Below, piece after piece: positions 31,691 to 39,517 of a stretch of DNA of 39,597 bases; position 1 is the first letter of the stretch; each line of letters opens with the position of its first letter. The translations under genes were made by a program, and so were the position numbers. This stretch comes from Peptococcaceae bacterium. GTDB lineage: Bacteria > Bacillota > Desulfotomaculia > Desulfotomaculales > JACDOK01. Below the pieces are notes generated by a model. The model had not been told where the DNA came from. It saw nothing but the letters and a program-made list of their open reading frames with translations, and did not search any database. The stretch spans positions 1 through 39,597 of the forward strand of contig JACDOK010000020.1 in the NCBI GenBank assembly GCA_017656185.1, given 5' to 3'.

Positions 31691-32947
31691 ATGCTTACGT
31701 CTAAACCTCGCGGTACTAACGACATTATCCCTGGGGAAACAGAGTTATGGCAAAAAATTGAGGCCATTATAACATCTTTAGCGCGTAATTACGGCTACCG
31801 GGAAATTAGAACCCCGATATTTGAGCATACGGAACTTTTTCTTAGAGGTGTGGGTGAGAACACCGACATTGTCGATAAGGAAATGTATACTTTTGAAGAC
31901 AAGGGTGGCCGCAGTCTAACCTTACGTCCCGAAGGTACTGCCGCTGTTGCCCGGGCCTATCTCGAAAATAAAATGTATGCCTGGCCACAACCGGTAAAGA
32001 TGTATTATTTAGGACCAATGTTCCGGCATGACCGGCCCCAAGCGGGCCGTTATCGCCAGTTCCACCAGTTTGGGGTCGAAATTTTTGGAACCAGCCACCC
32101 TGCCTCAGATGCCGAGGTTATTCACCTGTGCATGGCATTTTACCAGCTGATAGGCCTAGAAAATCTGGAACTGCACATTAACAGTGTGGGATGTCCTCAA
32201 TGCCGCGAAATCCTGCGTCAGAAATTGATGGCATATTTTGAATCCCACCGGAACGACCTCTGTTCTATTTGTCGTCAACGTGTTGAACGGAACCCTCTAA
32301 GAATCCTGGACTGTAAAAATAAGATTTGTCGTGATGCAGGGAAGGATGCTCCGACGCCTCTTGACTGTCTCTGTCAAGAGTGTCGCGATCATTTTGCCTC
32401 CGTGCGCCGCTACCTGGATGTCCAGCAGATTGCCTACATAGTCAACCCGCGCCTCGTAAGGGGGTTGGATTATTATACCAAGACCGCTTTTGAAGTGATA
32501 GCACCCGATATCGGCGCTCAAAGTGCTATTGGGGGCGGTGGACGTTACGACGGTCTCGTAGAAACCTGCGGCGGGCCCCACATACCCGGGGTAGGATTTG
32601 CCATTGGTTTGGAGAGGACAATATCTGTAATACGAAAGCAGGGGCTGGAGCAAGAAACACACCGGCTTATGGCGTTTGTAGCAATGGCAGGGGACACGGA
32701 AGATGTAGCGACCCGTATCATTTACACATTACGCCAGGCGGGTGTTTCCTGCGATCGTGACTACATAGGACGAAGTTTGAAAGCCCAGATGAAATACGCC
32801 TCCAAGATCAATGCTAAATATGTCGTCATTGTGGGCGAAGATGAACTGGCCCGCGGAAACGTCACACTCCGCGATATGGATACTGGAAAACAGTATGAGG
32901 TTGAACTGGACAAACTTGTTGCGGAGATTAAAAGCAATACCTGTTAA
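31691..32947 (+). CDS. hisS: histidyl-tRNA synthetase
   Basis: Charges tRNA-His. Class II core: PRGTNDIIPGE (N-terminal HisRS motif), motif 2 region FRHDRPQAGRYRQFHQFGVEIFG, HisRS signature LVRGLDYYTKTAFEV, motif 3 region GGGRYDGLVE, and a C-terminal anticodon-binding domain. 418 residues, the normal length for HisS rather than HisZ, which lacks the last domain. ATG 31691 follows GAGGAAGG. aspS is 27 bases downstream, the Bacillus-type pair. Confidence 0.97.
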   Translation: MLTSKPRGTNDIIPGETELWQKIEAIITSLARNYGYREIRTPIFEHTELFLRGVGENTDIVDKEMYTFEDKGGRSLTLRPEGTAAVARAYLENKMYAWPQPVKMYYLGPMFRHDRPQAGRYRQFHQFGVEIFGTSHPASDAEVIHLCMAFYQLIGLENLELHINSVGCPQCREILRQKLMAYFESHRNDLCSICRQRVERNPLRILDCKNKICRDAGKDAPTPLDCLCQECRDHFASVRRYLDVQQIAYIVNPRLVRGLDYYTKTAFEVIAPDIGAQSAIGGGGRYDGLVETCGGPHIPGVGFAIGLERTISVIRKQGLEQETHRLMAFVAMAGDTEDVATRIIYTLRQAGVSCDRDYIGRSLKAQMKYASKINAKYVVIVGEDELARGNVTLRDMDTGKQYEVELDKLVAEIKSNTC

Positions 32948-32974
32948 GGTACATTTTGATGGGGGTATTTGGTA

Positions 32975-34753
32975 ATGATTAATACGATGGAGGGACTACA
33001 GCGCACCCATTTTTGCGGGGTATTGTCACCTGCCGAAGCCGGCCAAGAGATTACTGTTATGGGTTGGGTTCAGCGCCGGCGGGACCACGGAGGTCTGATC
33101 TTTATCGATTTGAGAGATCGTTCCGGTCTTGTTCAAGTGGTTTTCAGTCCCGATACGGCTCCAGATATTTTCCACGATGCCGAAAAAGTACGCGGAGAAT
33201 ATGTCCTGGCAGTTAAAGGATATGTTCGGCGGCGGCCTGAGGGTACTGAGAATCCCAACCTCAAGACCGGGGAAGTGGAAGTGGTAGCACAGGATCTCAG
33301 AATCTTAAATACGGCCAAAACGCCGCCGTTTTACATTGAAGATGGTATCGACGTTGATGAAAACTTGCGCTTGAGATATCGTTATCTGGATCTCAGAAGG
33401 CCTGAAATGCGCAATGCCCTCGAACTGAGACACAAGGCAGCTAAAGCGGTAAGGGATTTCCTGGATCAGAAAGGTTTCTGGGAAATTGAAACCCCAATGC
33501 TTACTAAAAGCACTCCGGAAGGAGCACGCGACTATCTGGTGCCTAGCAGGGTCCATCCGGGCAGCTTTTACGCTTTGCCTCAATCACCGCAACTGTTCAA
33601 GCAAATCCTTATGGTTTCCGGGGTAGAAAGATACTTCCAGATCGTGCGCTGTTTCCGCGATGAAGACCTGCGCGCCGACCGGCAGCCCGAGTTTACGCAA
33701 ATTGATATGGAGATATCTTTTGTTACGGTCGACGATGTTATCAGGATCAGCGAAGAAATGATCCAGCATGTCTACCGGCAAACAACCGGAGAGGAACTGA
33801 ATATTCCTTTTCCCCGGCTGACCCATGCCGAAGCCTGGGAGCGTTACGGGTCAGACAAACCTGATATCAGGTATGGTATGGAACTGTCCGATATTTCCGA
33901 TATTGCTCGCCATTGCAAGTTTAAAGTGTTCCGCGCCGCCGTGGAAAACGGCGGCAGGGTCAAGGGCATCTGTGTACCGGATGGTGCCAAATTTAGCCGC
34001 AAGGAAATAGATGACTTGACGGTTTTCGCGATAAATCAGGGTGCCAAAGGCCTGGCGTACCTTTTGCTTACTTCCGAAGGAATAAAATCCCCTATCGCCA
34101 AATTTTTCACCGAAGGTGAACTACAAGCGATCATAGACCGTTTGAAGGGGCAAACCGGCGATCTTTTGCTGTTTGTGGCCGATAGTGATGATACGGTGGG
34201 CACTACTTTAGGCAGGCTGCGCGAGCACCTGGCGCGGAAACTGGACCTGGTACCGCATAATACCAACAAATTTGTGTGGATCGTTGACTTTCCGTTATTG
34301 GAGTATGATCCCGAAGAAAAGCGTTATGTAGCCTTGCACCATCCCTTTACGGCACCTAAAGAAAGTGACCTGCCCAAGCTTGCTAGCGACCCGGGAAGCG
34401 TAAAGTCCAAGGCTTATGACCTGGTTTTGAATGGTGTTGAAATCGGAGGCGGCAGCATCCGTATTCACCGGCGCGATATTCAGGAAAAAGTGTTTGCCGC
34501 CATAGGTATTAGCGAGCAAGAGGCCAGGGAGAAATTCGGGTTTCTCTTGGATGCTTTCGAATACGGCACACCTCCACACGGCGGCATCGCCTTTGGTTTT
34601 GACAGGCTGGTTATGTTACTGGCACGTTGTAATACTATCAGGGATGTGATAGCTTTTCCGAAAACCCAAAGCGCAACAGATTTAATGACACACGCTCCGG
34701 GTCCCGTAGATGCCAAGCAACTGAAAGAACTGCATATTAAAACGACAATTTAA
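32975..34753 (+). CDS. aspS: aspartyl-tRNA synthetase, probably non-discriminating
   Basis: Charges tRNA-Asp, and perhaps also tRNA-Asn. N-terminal OB-fold anticodon domain (GWVQRRRDHGGLIF), class II core with SPQLFKQILMVSGVERYFQIVRCFRDEDLRADRQ-type motif 2 (split here), a GAD insertion and motif 3 GIAFGFDRLVML. 592 residues, the bacterial type. H38 in RRDHGG and G90 in RRPEGTEN match the residues found in Pseudomonas non-discriminating AspRS (H31, G83) rather than Leu and Lys. This points to AspRS that also makes Asp-tRNA-Asn for GatCAB. ATG 32975 has GGGGG (32961-32965) 9 bases upstream; TTG 32969 is too close. Confidence 0.95.
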   Translation: MINTMEGLQRTHFCGVLSPAEAGQEITVMGWVQRRRDHGGLIFIDLRDRSGLVQVVFSPDTAPDIFHDAEKVRGEYVLAVKGYVRRRPEGTENPNLKTGEVEVVAQDLRILNTAKTPPFYIEDGIDVDENLRLRYRYLDLRRPEMRNALELRHKAAKAVRDFLDQKGFWEIETPMLTKSTPEGARDYLVPSRVHPGSFYALPQSPQLFKQILMVSGVERYFQIVRCFRDEDLRADRQPEFTQIDMEISFVTVDDVIRISEEMIQHVYRQTTGEELNIPFPRLTHAEAWERYGSDKPDIRYGMELSDISDIARHCKFKVFRAAVENGGRVKGICVPDGAKFSRKEIDDLTVFAINQGAKGLAYLLLTSEGIKSPIAKFFTEGELQAIIDRLKGQTGDLLLFVADSDDTVGTTLGRLREHLARKLDLVPHNTNKFVWIVDFPLLEYDPEEKRYVALHHPFTAPKESDLPKLASDPGSVKSKAYDLVLNGVEIGGGSIRIHRRDIQEKVFAAIGISEQEAREKFGFLLDAFEYGTPPHGGIAFGFDRLVMLLARCNTIRDVIAFPKTQSATDLMTHAPGPVDAKQLKELHIKTTI

Positions 34754-34787
34754 GTAAATGCCAGGACTAACCAATATTACCATCCCT

Positions 34788-34813
34788 GGCAAGTAGCGTT
34801 TTCGCTACTTGCC
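34788..34813 (+). terminator. hairpin after aspS, overlapping the 6S promoter
   Basis: The perfect 11-bp stem GGCAAGTAGCG (34788-34798) / CGCTACTTGCC (34803-34813) has a TTTT loop. There is no T-run, so termination is uncertain. An alternative stem GCCAGG (34760-34765) / CCTGGC (34785-34790) would compete with it. Its right arm contains most of the 6S -35 box. Confidence 0.6.
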
Positions 34814-34837
34814 AAAGGACCTGGCCTATGCTAATAT
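34809..34837 (+). promoter_or_regulatory. sigma-A promoter of the 6S RNA gene
   Basis: TTGCCA (34809-34814), a 17-base spacer and TAATAT (34832-34837). It predicts a start near 34844. Confidence 0.75.
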
Positions 34838-34843
34838 ATGTGT

Positions 34844-35045
34844 AGTCAATGCAAACCCTGCTTTGTCCGTGGCGAACCTTGAAGTTCTGAGCCAACACCA
34901 ACACATAGGGAGCCTGGACTCTGGTTGTGGAATGCAGGCCTTCGGAGAAAGAAGGAAACAAGAAGCAACCAGGAGGGCACCCACCTGTCGAGACAGGGTT
35001 CAAGAAACTTTAGGGCGCCAACGGCACAGTGGGGTTTATCTGTTT
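34844..35045 (+). ncRNA. ssrS: 6S RNA
   Basis: About 200 bases between a good promoter and a strong terminator, directly downstream of aspS, where B. subtilis 6S-1 (bsrA) also lies. The ends pair in the closing stem: AAACCC (34854-34859) with GGGTTT (35032-35037), and TGTCCGT with ACGGCACA just inside. The 3' side has the family pattern ACCTG...CAGGGTTCAAG...GGGCGCCAACGGCA, comparable to E. coli 6S (GGGTTCAAGGGTTACAG). A central CCTTCGGAGAAAGAAGGAAAC segment resembles E. coli CCGAGAAGCCTTAAAAC. 6S mimics an open promoter and holds sigma-A RNA polymerase. The exact ends are estimated. Confidence 0.88.
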
Positions 35046-35065
35046 TGATTATAGACTACCGCCTT

Positions 35066-35090
35066 AAAGCCGCCTTCGGGCGGCTTTTTT
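35066..35090 (+). terminator. terminator of the 6S RNA gene
   Basis: The 9-bp stem AAAGCCGCC (35066-35074) / GGCGGCTTT (35079-35087) with a TTCG loop is followed by further Ts. Confidence 0.93.
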
Positions 35091-35115
35091 ATTAAGCAGT
35101 TTACCCACTTGATAT

Positions 35116-35144
35116 TTGACGGTAAATTCTTCCTGTGATAAATT
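35116..35144 (+). promoter_or_regulatory. probable promoter of the cysteine desulfurase gene
   Basis: TTGACG (35116-35121), a 17-base spacer and TAAATT (35139-35144). The start would be near 35151, about 280 bases before the gene, so the leader would contain the repeats at 35239-35417. No riboswitch family is recognised in it. Confidence 0.45.
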
Positions 35145-35238
35145 ACATCCGAATGGTAATTGGCAATGAAGGAAATCAGTGAGCAGTAAGCAGTTTTTCA
35201 TACCGATTTACTAGTACCACGAAGGATAAAAACGTGAC

Positions 35239-35339
35239 GCCCAACACTCAGGGCTCATAATCATACGTAGGAGTATAAATGGGAACTATGGATAGCTAAA
35301 ATGGTCATCTAAGCTTCGTATTGTTCACTGAGTGCTGGA
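35239..35339. repeat. inverted-repeat-flanked element (dispersed repeat copy B)
   Basis: The left end GCCCAACACTCAG (35239-35251) and the inverse complement of the right end CTGAGTGCTGGAC agree at 11 of 13 bases. The left part also repeats 1789-1822. The size, about 100 bp, and the end symmetry recall a small non-coding mobile element. No target-site duplication is clear. Confidence 0.45.
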
Positions 35340-35368
35340 CGGCCGGTCCGCATTGGCAACGGATGACT

Positions 35369-35417
35369 GTTAACTATTAATCGTTAACTGTTAATTGTTA
35401 ATTGTTAACTGTTATTA
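35369..35417. repeat. seven tandem heptamers
   Basis: GTTAACT, ATTAATC, GTTAACT, GTTAATT, GTTAATT, GTTAACT, GTTATTA in uninterrupted register, ending at the Shine-Dalgarno of the next gene. A related heptamer run (CAGTGAG CAGTAAG) lies near 35177-35190. Confidence 0.8.
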
Positions 35418-35429
35418 GGAGGGAGATAT

Positions 35430-36572
35430 TTGCGTTACGTGTATCTTGACCACGGAGCTACCACACCGATTAACACAGAGGTTCTCAACGAAATGATGCC
35501 GTATCTTACTGACCATTTCGGTAACCCATCCAGCGGTCACGCGGTGGGAAAAACCGCGCGGGAAGGCATTGAAAGAGCGCGCTTGAGGGTGGCAGAGGGT
35601 ATCGGTGCCCGGTGTGATGAAATTGTTTTCACGAGCGGCGGCAGTGAGGCTGATTACCTGGCCATACGCGGTACGGCATATGCCAACCGCCACCGCGGCA
35701 GGCATATCATCACGTGTGCTATTGAGCATCCGGCCGTTCTGGAAACCTGCCGTGCGCTGTCCGAAGAGGGATATCTCATAACGGAAGTGCCGGTCGACCG
35801 GTATGGCTTGGTGGATCCCGAGCAGGTGAGACGGTCCATAAGGCCGGATACAATACTTATCACCATAATGCTCGTAAATAATGAAGTCGGTACCATCCAG
35901 CCGGTTAAGGAAATAGCTCATATCGGCCACCAGTACGATATTATTGTGCACTCTGACGCGGTACAGGCGGTAGGCAAAATCCCGGTAGACGTTAATGAAC
36001 TGGGAGTAGACTTACTCTCCCTGTCGGCTCATAAGTTATACGGGCCTAAGGGTGCCGGCGCTTTGTATATACGGCGCGACACGCCATGGCAGCCGCTTAA
36101 CCGCGGCGGAGGGCAAGAGGGTGGTCGCCGGCCGGGTACGGAGAACGTTCCCGGTATCGTGGGCTTGGGCAAGGCCGTTGAGCTTGCAGTGAAGAGTTTG
36201 TCCCCGGAAGCAAAACGGCTATCTTCCCTGCGCGACTATATTGTCGAAAGAACGCTGGGCGAGATTCCAGGAACGTCCTTGAATGGCCATAGATTGCAAC
36301 GGGTTCCTCATAACGCCCACTTTTTAATCGAAGGAGTAGATGGCAAGGAATTATTGACCGCACTTAATAAAAGAGGTATCGCCGTTTCCGGTGGGGCGGC
36401 CTGTCACGCCGGGACTTCGAGTCTGTCACATGTTCTGCAGGCCATGATTGGCTGTCCCGCGGGGCCTGTAACCACCCTGCGCGTAACATTGGGAAGTGAA
36501 AACACGGCAAATGACGCTGCATTTTTTGTTGACACACTTAAAGAGCTCGTTTTACAACTCCGGAAAACCTAA
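35430..36572 (+). CDS. cysteine desulfurase (NifS/IscS family)
   Basis: A PLP enzyme that takes sulfur from cysteine for Fe-S clusters or tRNA thiolation. YLDHGATTP at the start (usual YLDNAATTP), H100 in EHPAV, PLP lysine K202 in SAHKLYGPKG, RPGTEN, and active-site C325 in GGAACHAGTSSLSHVL. 380 residues, normal. The loop after C325 is short (class I-like in sequence, AxCHAG rather than SACTSG), so its partner is not obvious. TTG 35430 has AGGAGGGAG about 6 bases upstream. No iscU or iscR is adjacent. The zinc-ribbon gene follows after 112 bases. It could supply sulfur to the TtcA-like enzyme or to the homocysteine genes opposite; this is inference. Confidence 0.92.
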   Translation: MRYVYLDHGATTPINTEVLNEMMPYLTDHFGNPSSGHAVGKTAREGIERARLRVAEGIGARCDEIVFTSGGSEADYLAIRGTAYANRHRGRHIITCAIEHPAVLETCRALSEEGYLITEVPVDRYGLVDPEQVRRSIRPDTILITIMLVNNEVGTIQPVKEIAHIGHQYDIIVHSDAVQAVGKIPVDVNELGVDLLSLSAHKLYGPKGAGALYIRRDTPWQPLNRGGGQEGGRRPGTENVPGIVGLGKAVELAVKSLSPEAKRLSSLRDYIVERTLGEIPGTSLNGHRLQRVPHNAHFLIEGVDGKELLTALNKRGIAVSGGAACHAGTSSLSHVLQAMIGCPAGPVTTLRVTLGSENTANDAAFFVDTLKELVLQLRKT

Positions 36573-36684
36573 AAATACCTATTTCCTAACCGCAAAACCG
36601 CGGCTGTAACGCATACCATCCATAATATTTTTAAATCGTGGCAATAATGAGGATAGGAGAACTATAAAGCGAGGAGGATACCTT

Positions 36685-36858
36685 GTGAACTGCCCGGTTT
36701 GCGGTGGAAGAGCCACGGGAAAGGTAGGCGTTGATCAGTATTACTGTTGGGATTGCTGCGTCGAGTACCGCATTAACAAAGAAGGCGTTCAAGTTTTTGA
36801 CGTTGACGAAGACGGTACTTTAATAGCTATGGACCCTAACAATGAATCTTTGTATTGA
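36685..36858 (+). CDS. 57-residue zinc-ribbon protein
   Basis: A small gene, GTG start at 36685 with GAGGAGG (36671-36677) 7 bases upstream, stop TGA at 36856-36858. The product begins MNCPVCGGRATG and continues with YYCWDCCVEY, giving two CxxC-type knuckles (C3/C6 and C21/C24/C25) that should bind one zinc. The second half is acidic (VFDVDEDGTL). No family is recognised and the function is unknown. The good ribosome site, codon pattern and both CxxC motifs argue that it is real. It faces the UPF0280 gene with only 18 bases between stops. Confidence 0.75.
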   Translation: MNCPVCGGRATGKVGVDQYYCWDCCVEYRINKEGVQVFDVDEDGTLIAMDPNNESLY

Positions 36859-36876
36859 AAAAAATCGCTGTTAAGA

Positions 36877-37623
36877 TCAGCTGTAAGGAACAAGTTCAAC
36901 TTCACCCCACGCCGCTAATTTATCATTTTTTATGGCCAGGACGCCCCGGACCCCCTTGATTTCGGCTGCAAAAGCAGTTGCCGCCTGAAGGTCTTCGGGG
37001 CGATTGATCTTGTTGGCAGTGGCCGTAGCCACGGCATCGGCAAGGATTGATGTTTCAGCCAACACTGTAACGGCGTCCGCTTTTCCGAAACTGAGAGAAT
37101 GCCCTACCGTTCCCGATGAAGTGCATATTCCCAAAGGAGAAAGATAAGGCGGTACCTTAACAGCAATCCTACCGCTAAAAGGCGAATTTCCCGCAAATAT
37201 ACCTATCAAGCGCGGCTTTGTGGTTTGTAAATAAATATCTCCCCCATTTTCGACGATAACTTCGGTATAAGAATTTGCAAGATAACGGCCGACAAGCTGC
37301 GCAAAAGCTCCAGCGACAGCAGCCATGGGACCAACGCCGCACGCTGCGGCAGCTTGAACCATGTCCCGGATCATTTTTGGCGCGTCAGGATCAGGCGTTA
37401 CCGGTTCAAGAGACTCTTTGAAACCAGGATGAAATTGAAGGTATTGTTCCATATCCCGTCGCGCTTTCAGCACAAGATCATAAACTTCTTCCGCCAATTC
37501 CGGGGTGAAGCGGTCCCGCGGTACACCGATATAAAGATCGGTTTCTTTTACAACCACCTGGAAGAAGTGCAACTCGGTTTTTTTGAAACTTTCGCGGTAC
37601 GTTCTTTCACGGTATTCTGGCAA
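36877..37623 (-). CDS. UPF0280 (COG2122, ApbE-like fold) protein
   Basis: About 248 residues. Family signatures are RTYRES near the N-terminus, GVGPMAAVAGAFAQLVGRYL, VIVENGGDIYLQ, GICTSSGTVGHSLSFGKADAV, and the DAVATATANKI motif. It resembles the FMN-transferase ApbE fold. In Methanosarcina a COG2122 protein is reported to promote sulfide assimilation into cysteine and homocysteine. TTG 37623 follows the NIL-ferredoxin stop by one base; GGAGGT lies 11 bases upstream inside that gene. It is last in the SAM-riboswitch operon, consistent with a sulfur-amino-acid role. Confidence 0.88.
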   Translation of the reverse strand: MPEYRERTYRESFKKTELHFFQVVVKETDLYIGVPRDRFTPELAEEVYDLVLKARRDMEQYLQFHPGFKESLEPVTPDPDAPKMIRDMVQAAAACGVGPMAAVAGAFAQLVGRYLANSYTEVIVENGGDIYLQTTKPRLIGIFAGNSPFSGRIAVKVPPYLSPLGICTSSGTVGHSLSFGKADAVTVLAETSILADAVATATANKINRPEDLQAATAFAAEIKGVRGVLAIKNDKLAAWGEVELVPYS

Positions 37624-37624
37624 C

Positions 37625-38023
37625 CTAGAACCTGACCTCCATGGCCCCTACCGGGCAAGCTTTGACACACATCTGACACACTACGCACTTGTCCCCTTCA
37701 AAAGTTACTTCCATTGACGGCCTTTCCATATGTAGAGCACCGGAAGGACACACAGCGGTACAGGCGCCGCAGTGGGTACATTTCTGCTCGTGACGCGCTA
37801 TCTCTTCCGCCAGTGACTGTACCGTAATACCCAGACTTCTAAGGTATTGCAGGCCTTCTTCATATTTGGAACCCGTAAGTTCAAGGATCATGGTCCCCTC
37901 TTTATGGGGGTTTATGTTGGCTTTAAGGATGTTAACCTCTAAATCATAACTTTTCACAAGGTAATAGATGATGGGTTTATCGGCACAGGTATCCGGAAAA
38001 CGTAATATAATTCTTCCTGTCAT
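37625..38023 (-). CDS. NIL-domain 2[4Fe-4S] ferredoxin
   Basis: 132 residues. An N-terminal NIL domain (about 1-75, the ACT-like module also found on MetN methionine transporters) is fused to a 2[4Fe-4S] ferredoxin with C82/C85/C88/C92 and C113/C116/C119/C123. In methanogens such a protein works with COG1900 (DUF39) in reductive homocysteine synthesis. ATG 38023 is preferred: AAGGAG of the preceding gene end is 8 bases upstream, while GTG 38032 overlaps the DUF39 stop. It is tightly coupled to DUF39 (6 bases between stop and start). Confidence 0.93.
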   Translation of the reverse strand: MTGRIILRFPDTCADKPIIYYLVKSYDLEVNILKANINPHKEGTMILELTGSKYEEGLQYLRSLGITVQSLAEEIARHEQKCTHCGACTAVCPSGALHMERPSMEVTFEGDKCVVCQMCVKACPVGAMEVRF

Positions 38024-38028
38024 AAGGA

Positions 38029-39240
38029 TCACTCCTTCGGTCCATTAATGTTCAAGCACTTGGCCTTTATCCCGGCATCGGGACCCGGCAGCAGCGCTAC
38101 GGGTTCGGTAAGTAAAAACTTTCCGGCGGCAATCCATTCTTTGAGTTTTTCGGCAATAATCCTGGCTTTGGCATAACTTGACATGGAAGCAGTGGGGACT
38201 TTCTTGCCGCGGATCGTTATGCTGCCTGATTTTAGCTCAGCGTAACTTACCATTCCCAAAGACTCGGAAACACGATTGGGGTAAGCGTCCCCGTAATCCA
38301 TTATAGGGGCATACAATTGTTCATCAGAGAGAGAAGCCCAATATAAAATATCTTCGTTTAAAACCGGAATGGGAATACCCACACCAACGAAAAGACTGAC
38401 ACCATATCCCGAAATACTGGCTCCTACAATCCAGTCAGCCGACATCTGCTTTAAGTCCCCGATAAGCGTCAAAGTCCCGCCGGCAGGGAGATACGTGTGT
38501 TCTTCAGGCCCGTCCTGCAGGGAGGGGAAGTGTTGAGTACCGTGCCATGCCACGTAACCGATACCGCCCCCCAAGAAAATACGTGTACCTATACCAATAG
38601 TTCTAAAATGCGGATCCTTCAGTAAAGGGCTGAGCTGCCCGCTCGTTGAATAGTGAGCATTACCCAGATGCGGTTTTAGAATCCCCATATACGTGTATAT
38701 GGTCTTGGAGCTAAGATTAACGGCAACATTATAGTTCTGGTATGCGTTACGGGGGTTAAACAGTACCGCCTCATTGAGATCATCCAAAGTAATATAGGTC
38801 TCAATTTCACGGCGTGGGTAACAGTCCGTCGGATACCCGGTAGCGCGAAACTTTACCGCTTTACCGGCAAGAAGATCTTGAATTACGTGACCTCCGCCAT
38901 ACTTAAATTCACCGGGATAACTGGAATTCAAAGGGTCATCATCAGGCAGCGCGGTAGCTCCCAGATAAGCGTCAACAGCAGCCAGTCCCCCATAAGCCGG
39001 AACACCGTTTAACCAAATTTTGGTGGCCCTGATGCGCGGGGCACTATGACCGAAGTTGAAGTATATGCCGGATGAACACATAGGGCCGAAAGTACCCGTA
39101 GTGACGACATCAACATCGCGAGCCACTTCTGAGGTTCCCTTTTCTTTGACCATAGCTGCTACTTCCTCGGCCGTAACCACGACTGCTTTACCTTCTCGTA
39201 TACGTTCATTAATTTCGCTGTAGGTTTTATGGACACCCAC
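38029..39240 (-). CDS. DUF39 (COG1900) homocysteine biosynthesis protein
   Basis: 403 residues of the DUF39 family, which in Methanosarcina and Desulfovibrio is required for homocysteine formation from aspartate semialdehyde and sulfide. Signatures are KTYSEINERIREGKAVVV, DVVTTGTFGPMCSSGIYFNFGH, LNGVPAYGGLAAVDAYLGA, KYGGGHVIQDLLAGK and a Gly-rich GIGTRIFLGGGIGYVAWHGTQH. The start is set at minus-strand GTG 39240 (GGAGGT 9 bases upstream). The longer ATG at 39273 lies just after the riboswitch T-run without a ribosome site. A SAM-I riboswitch lies upstream, so SAM would shut the operon off. Confidence 0.93.
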   Translation of the reverse strand: MGVHKTYSEINERIREGKAVVVTAEEVAAMVKEKGTSEVARDVDVVTTGTFGPMCSSGIYFNFGHSAPRIRATKIWLNGVPAYGGLAAVDAYLGATALPDDDPLNSSYPGEFKYGGGHVIQDLLAGKAVKFRATGYPTDCYPRREIETYITLDDLNEAVLFNPRNAYQNYNVAVNLSSKTIYTYMGILKPHLGNAHYSTSGQLSPLLKDPHFRTIGIGTRIFLGGGIGYVAWHGTQHFPSLQDGPEEHTYLPAGGTLTLIGDLKQMSADWIVGASISGYGVSLFVGVGIPIPVLNEDILYWASLSDEQLYAPIMDYGDAYPNRVSESLGMVSYAELKSGSITIRGKKVPTASMSSYAKARIIAEKLKEWIAAGKFLLTEPVALLPGPDAGIKAKCLNINGPKE

Positions 39241-39278
39241 TAAAACAACACCTCCCGAGTTGTTCTCTCTCATAAACT

Positions 39279-39306
39279 AAAAAACCTCTTCATCAATCGG
39301 AAGAGG
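39279..39306 (-). terminator. riboswitch-controlled terminator
   Basis: The 7-bp stem CCTCTTC / GAAGAGG (39300-39306 and 39285-39291) on the minus strand is followed by six Ts (39284-39279). It forms the off-state expression platform of the SAM riboswitch. Confidence 0.85.
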
Positions 39307-39321
39307 CTATGTTACACCATG

Positions 39322-39444
39322 CCTCTTATCTCTCAGAAGAACTTAATCTTCTGCTGGAATTGGCACCTGAGTCACGGCATTAGACCTGCCGCGACCGGTT
39401 GCCGGGTTTCATTGGGCCAGTCCCTCCACCTCTCTTGATAAGAG
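39322..39444 (-). promoter_or_regulatory. SAM-I (S-box) riboswitch aptamer
   Basis: Read on the minus strand: CTCTTATCAAGAGAGGTGGA at the start, then GGGACTGGCCC, AUGAAACCCGGCAACC, a GC-rich hairpin, GGTGCCAATTCC, and closing GATAAGAG. These are the core motifs of the SAM-I class (P1 5'/3' strands pair CTCTTATC with GATAAGAG; kink-turn and pseudoknot strands are present). Bound S-adenosylmethionine should favour the terminator at 39279-39306. Confidence 0.97.
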
Positions 39445-39488
39445 CACACCTAATGAGGATATTTTTAGTTTGTCTTCACGTTGAAATC

Positions 39489-39517
39489 AGTCTAGCAGTT
39501 GGGCTATCGCGTGTCAA
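39489..39517 (-). promoter_or_regulatory. sigma-A promoter of the DUF39 operon
   Basis: On the minus strand: TTGACA (39517-39512), a 17-base spacer and TAGACT (39494-39489). The start would be near 39482, some 38 bases before the aptamer. Confidence 0.75.
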
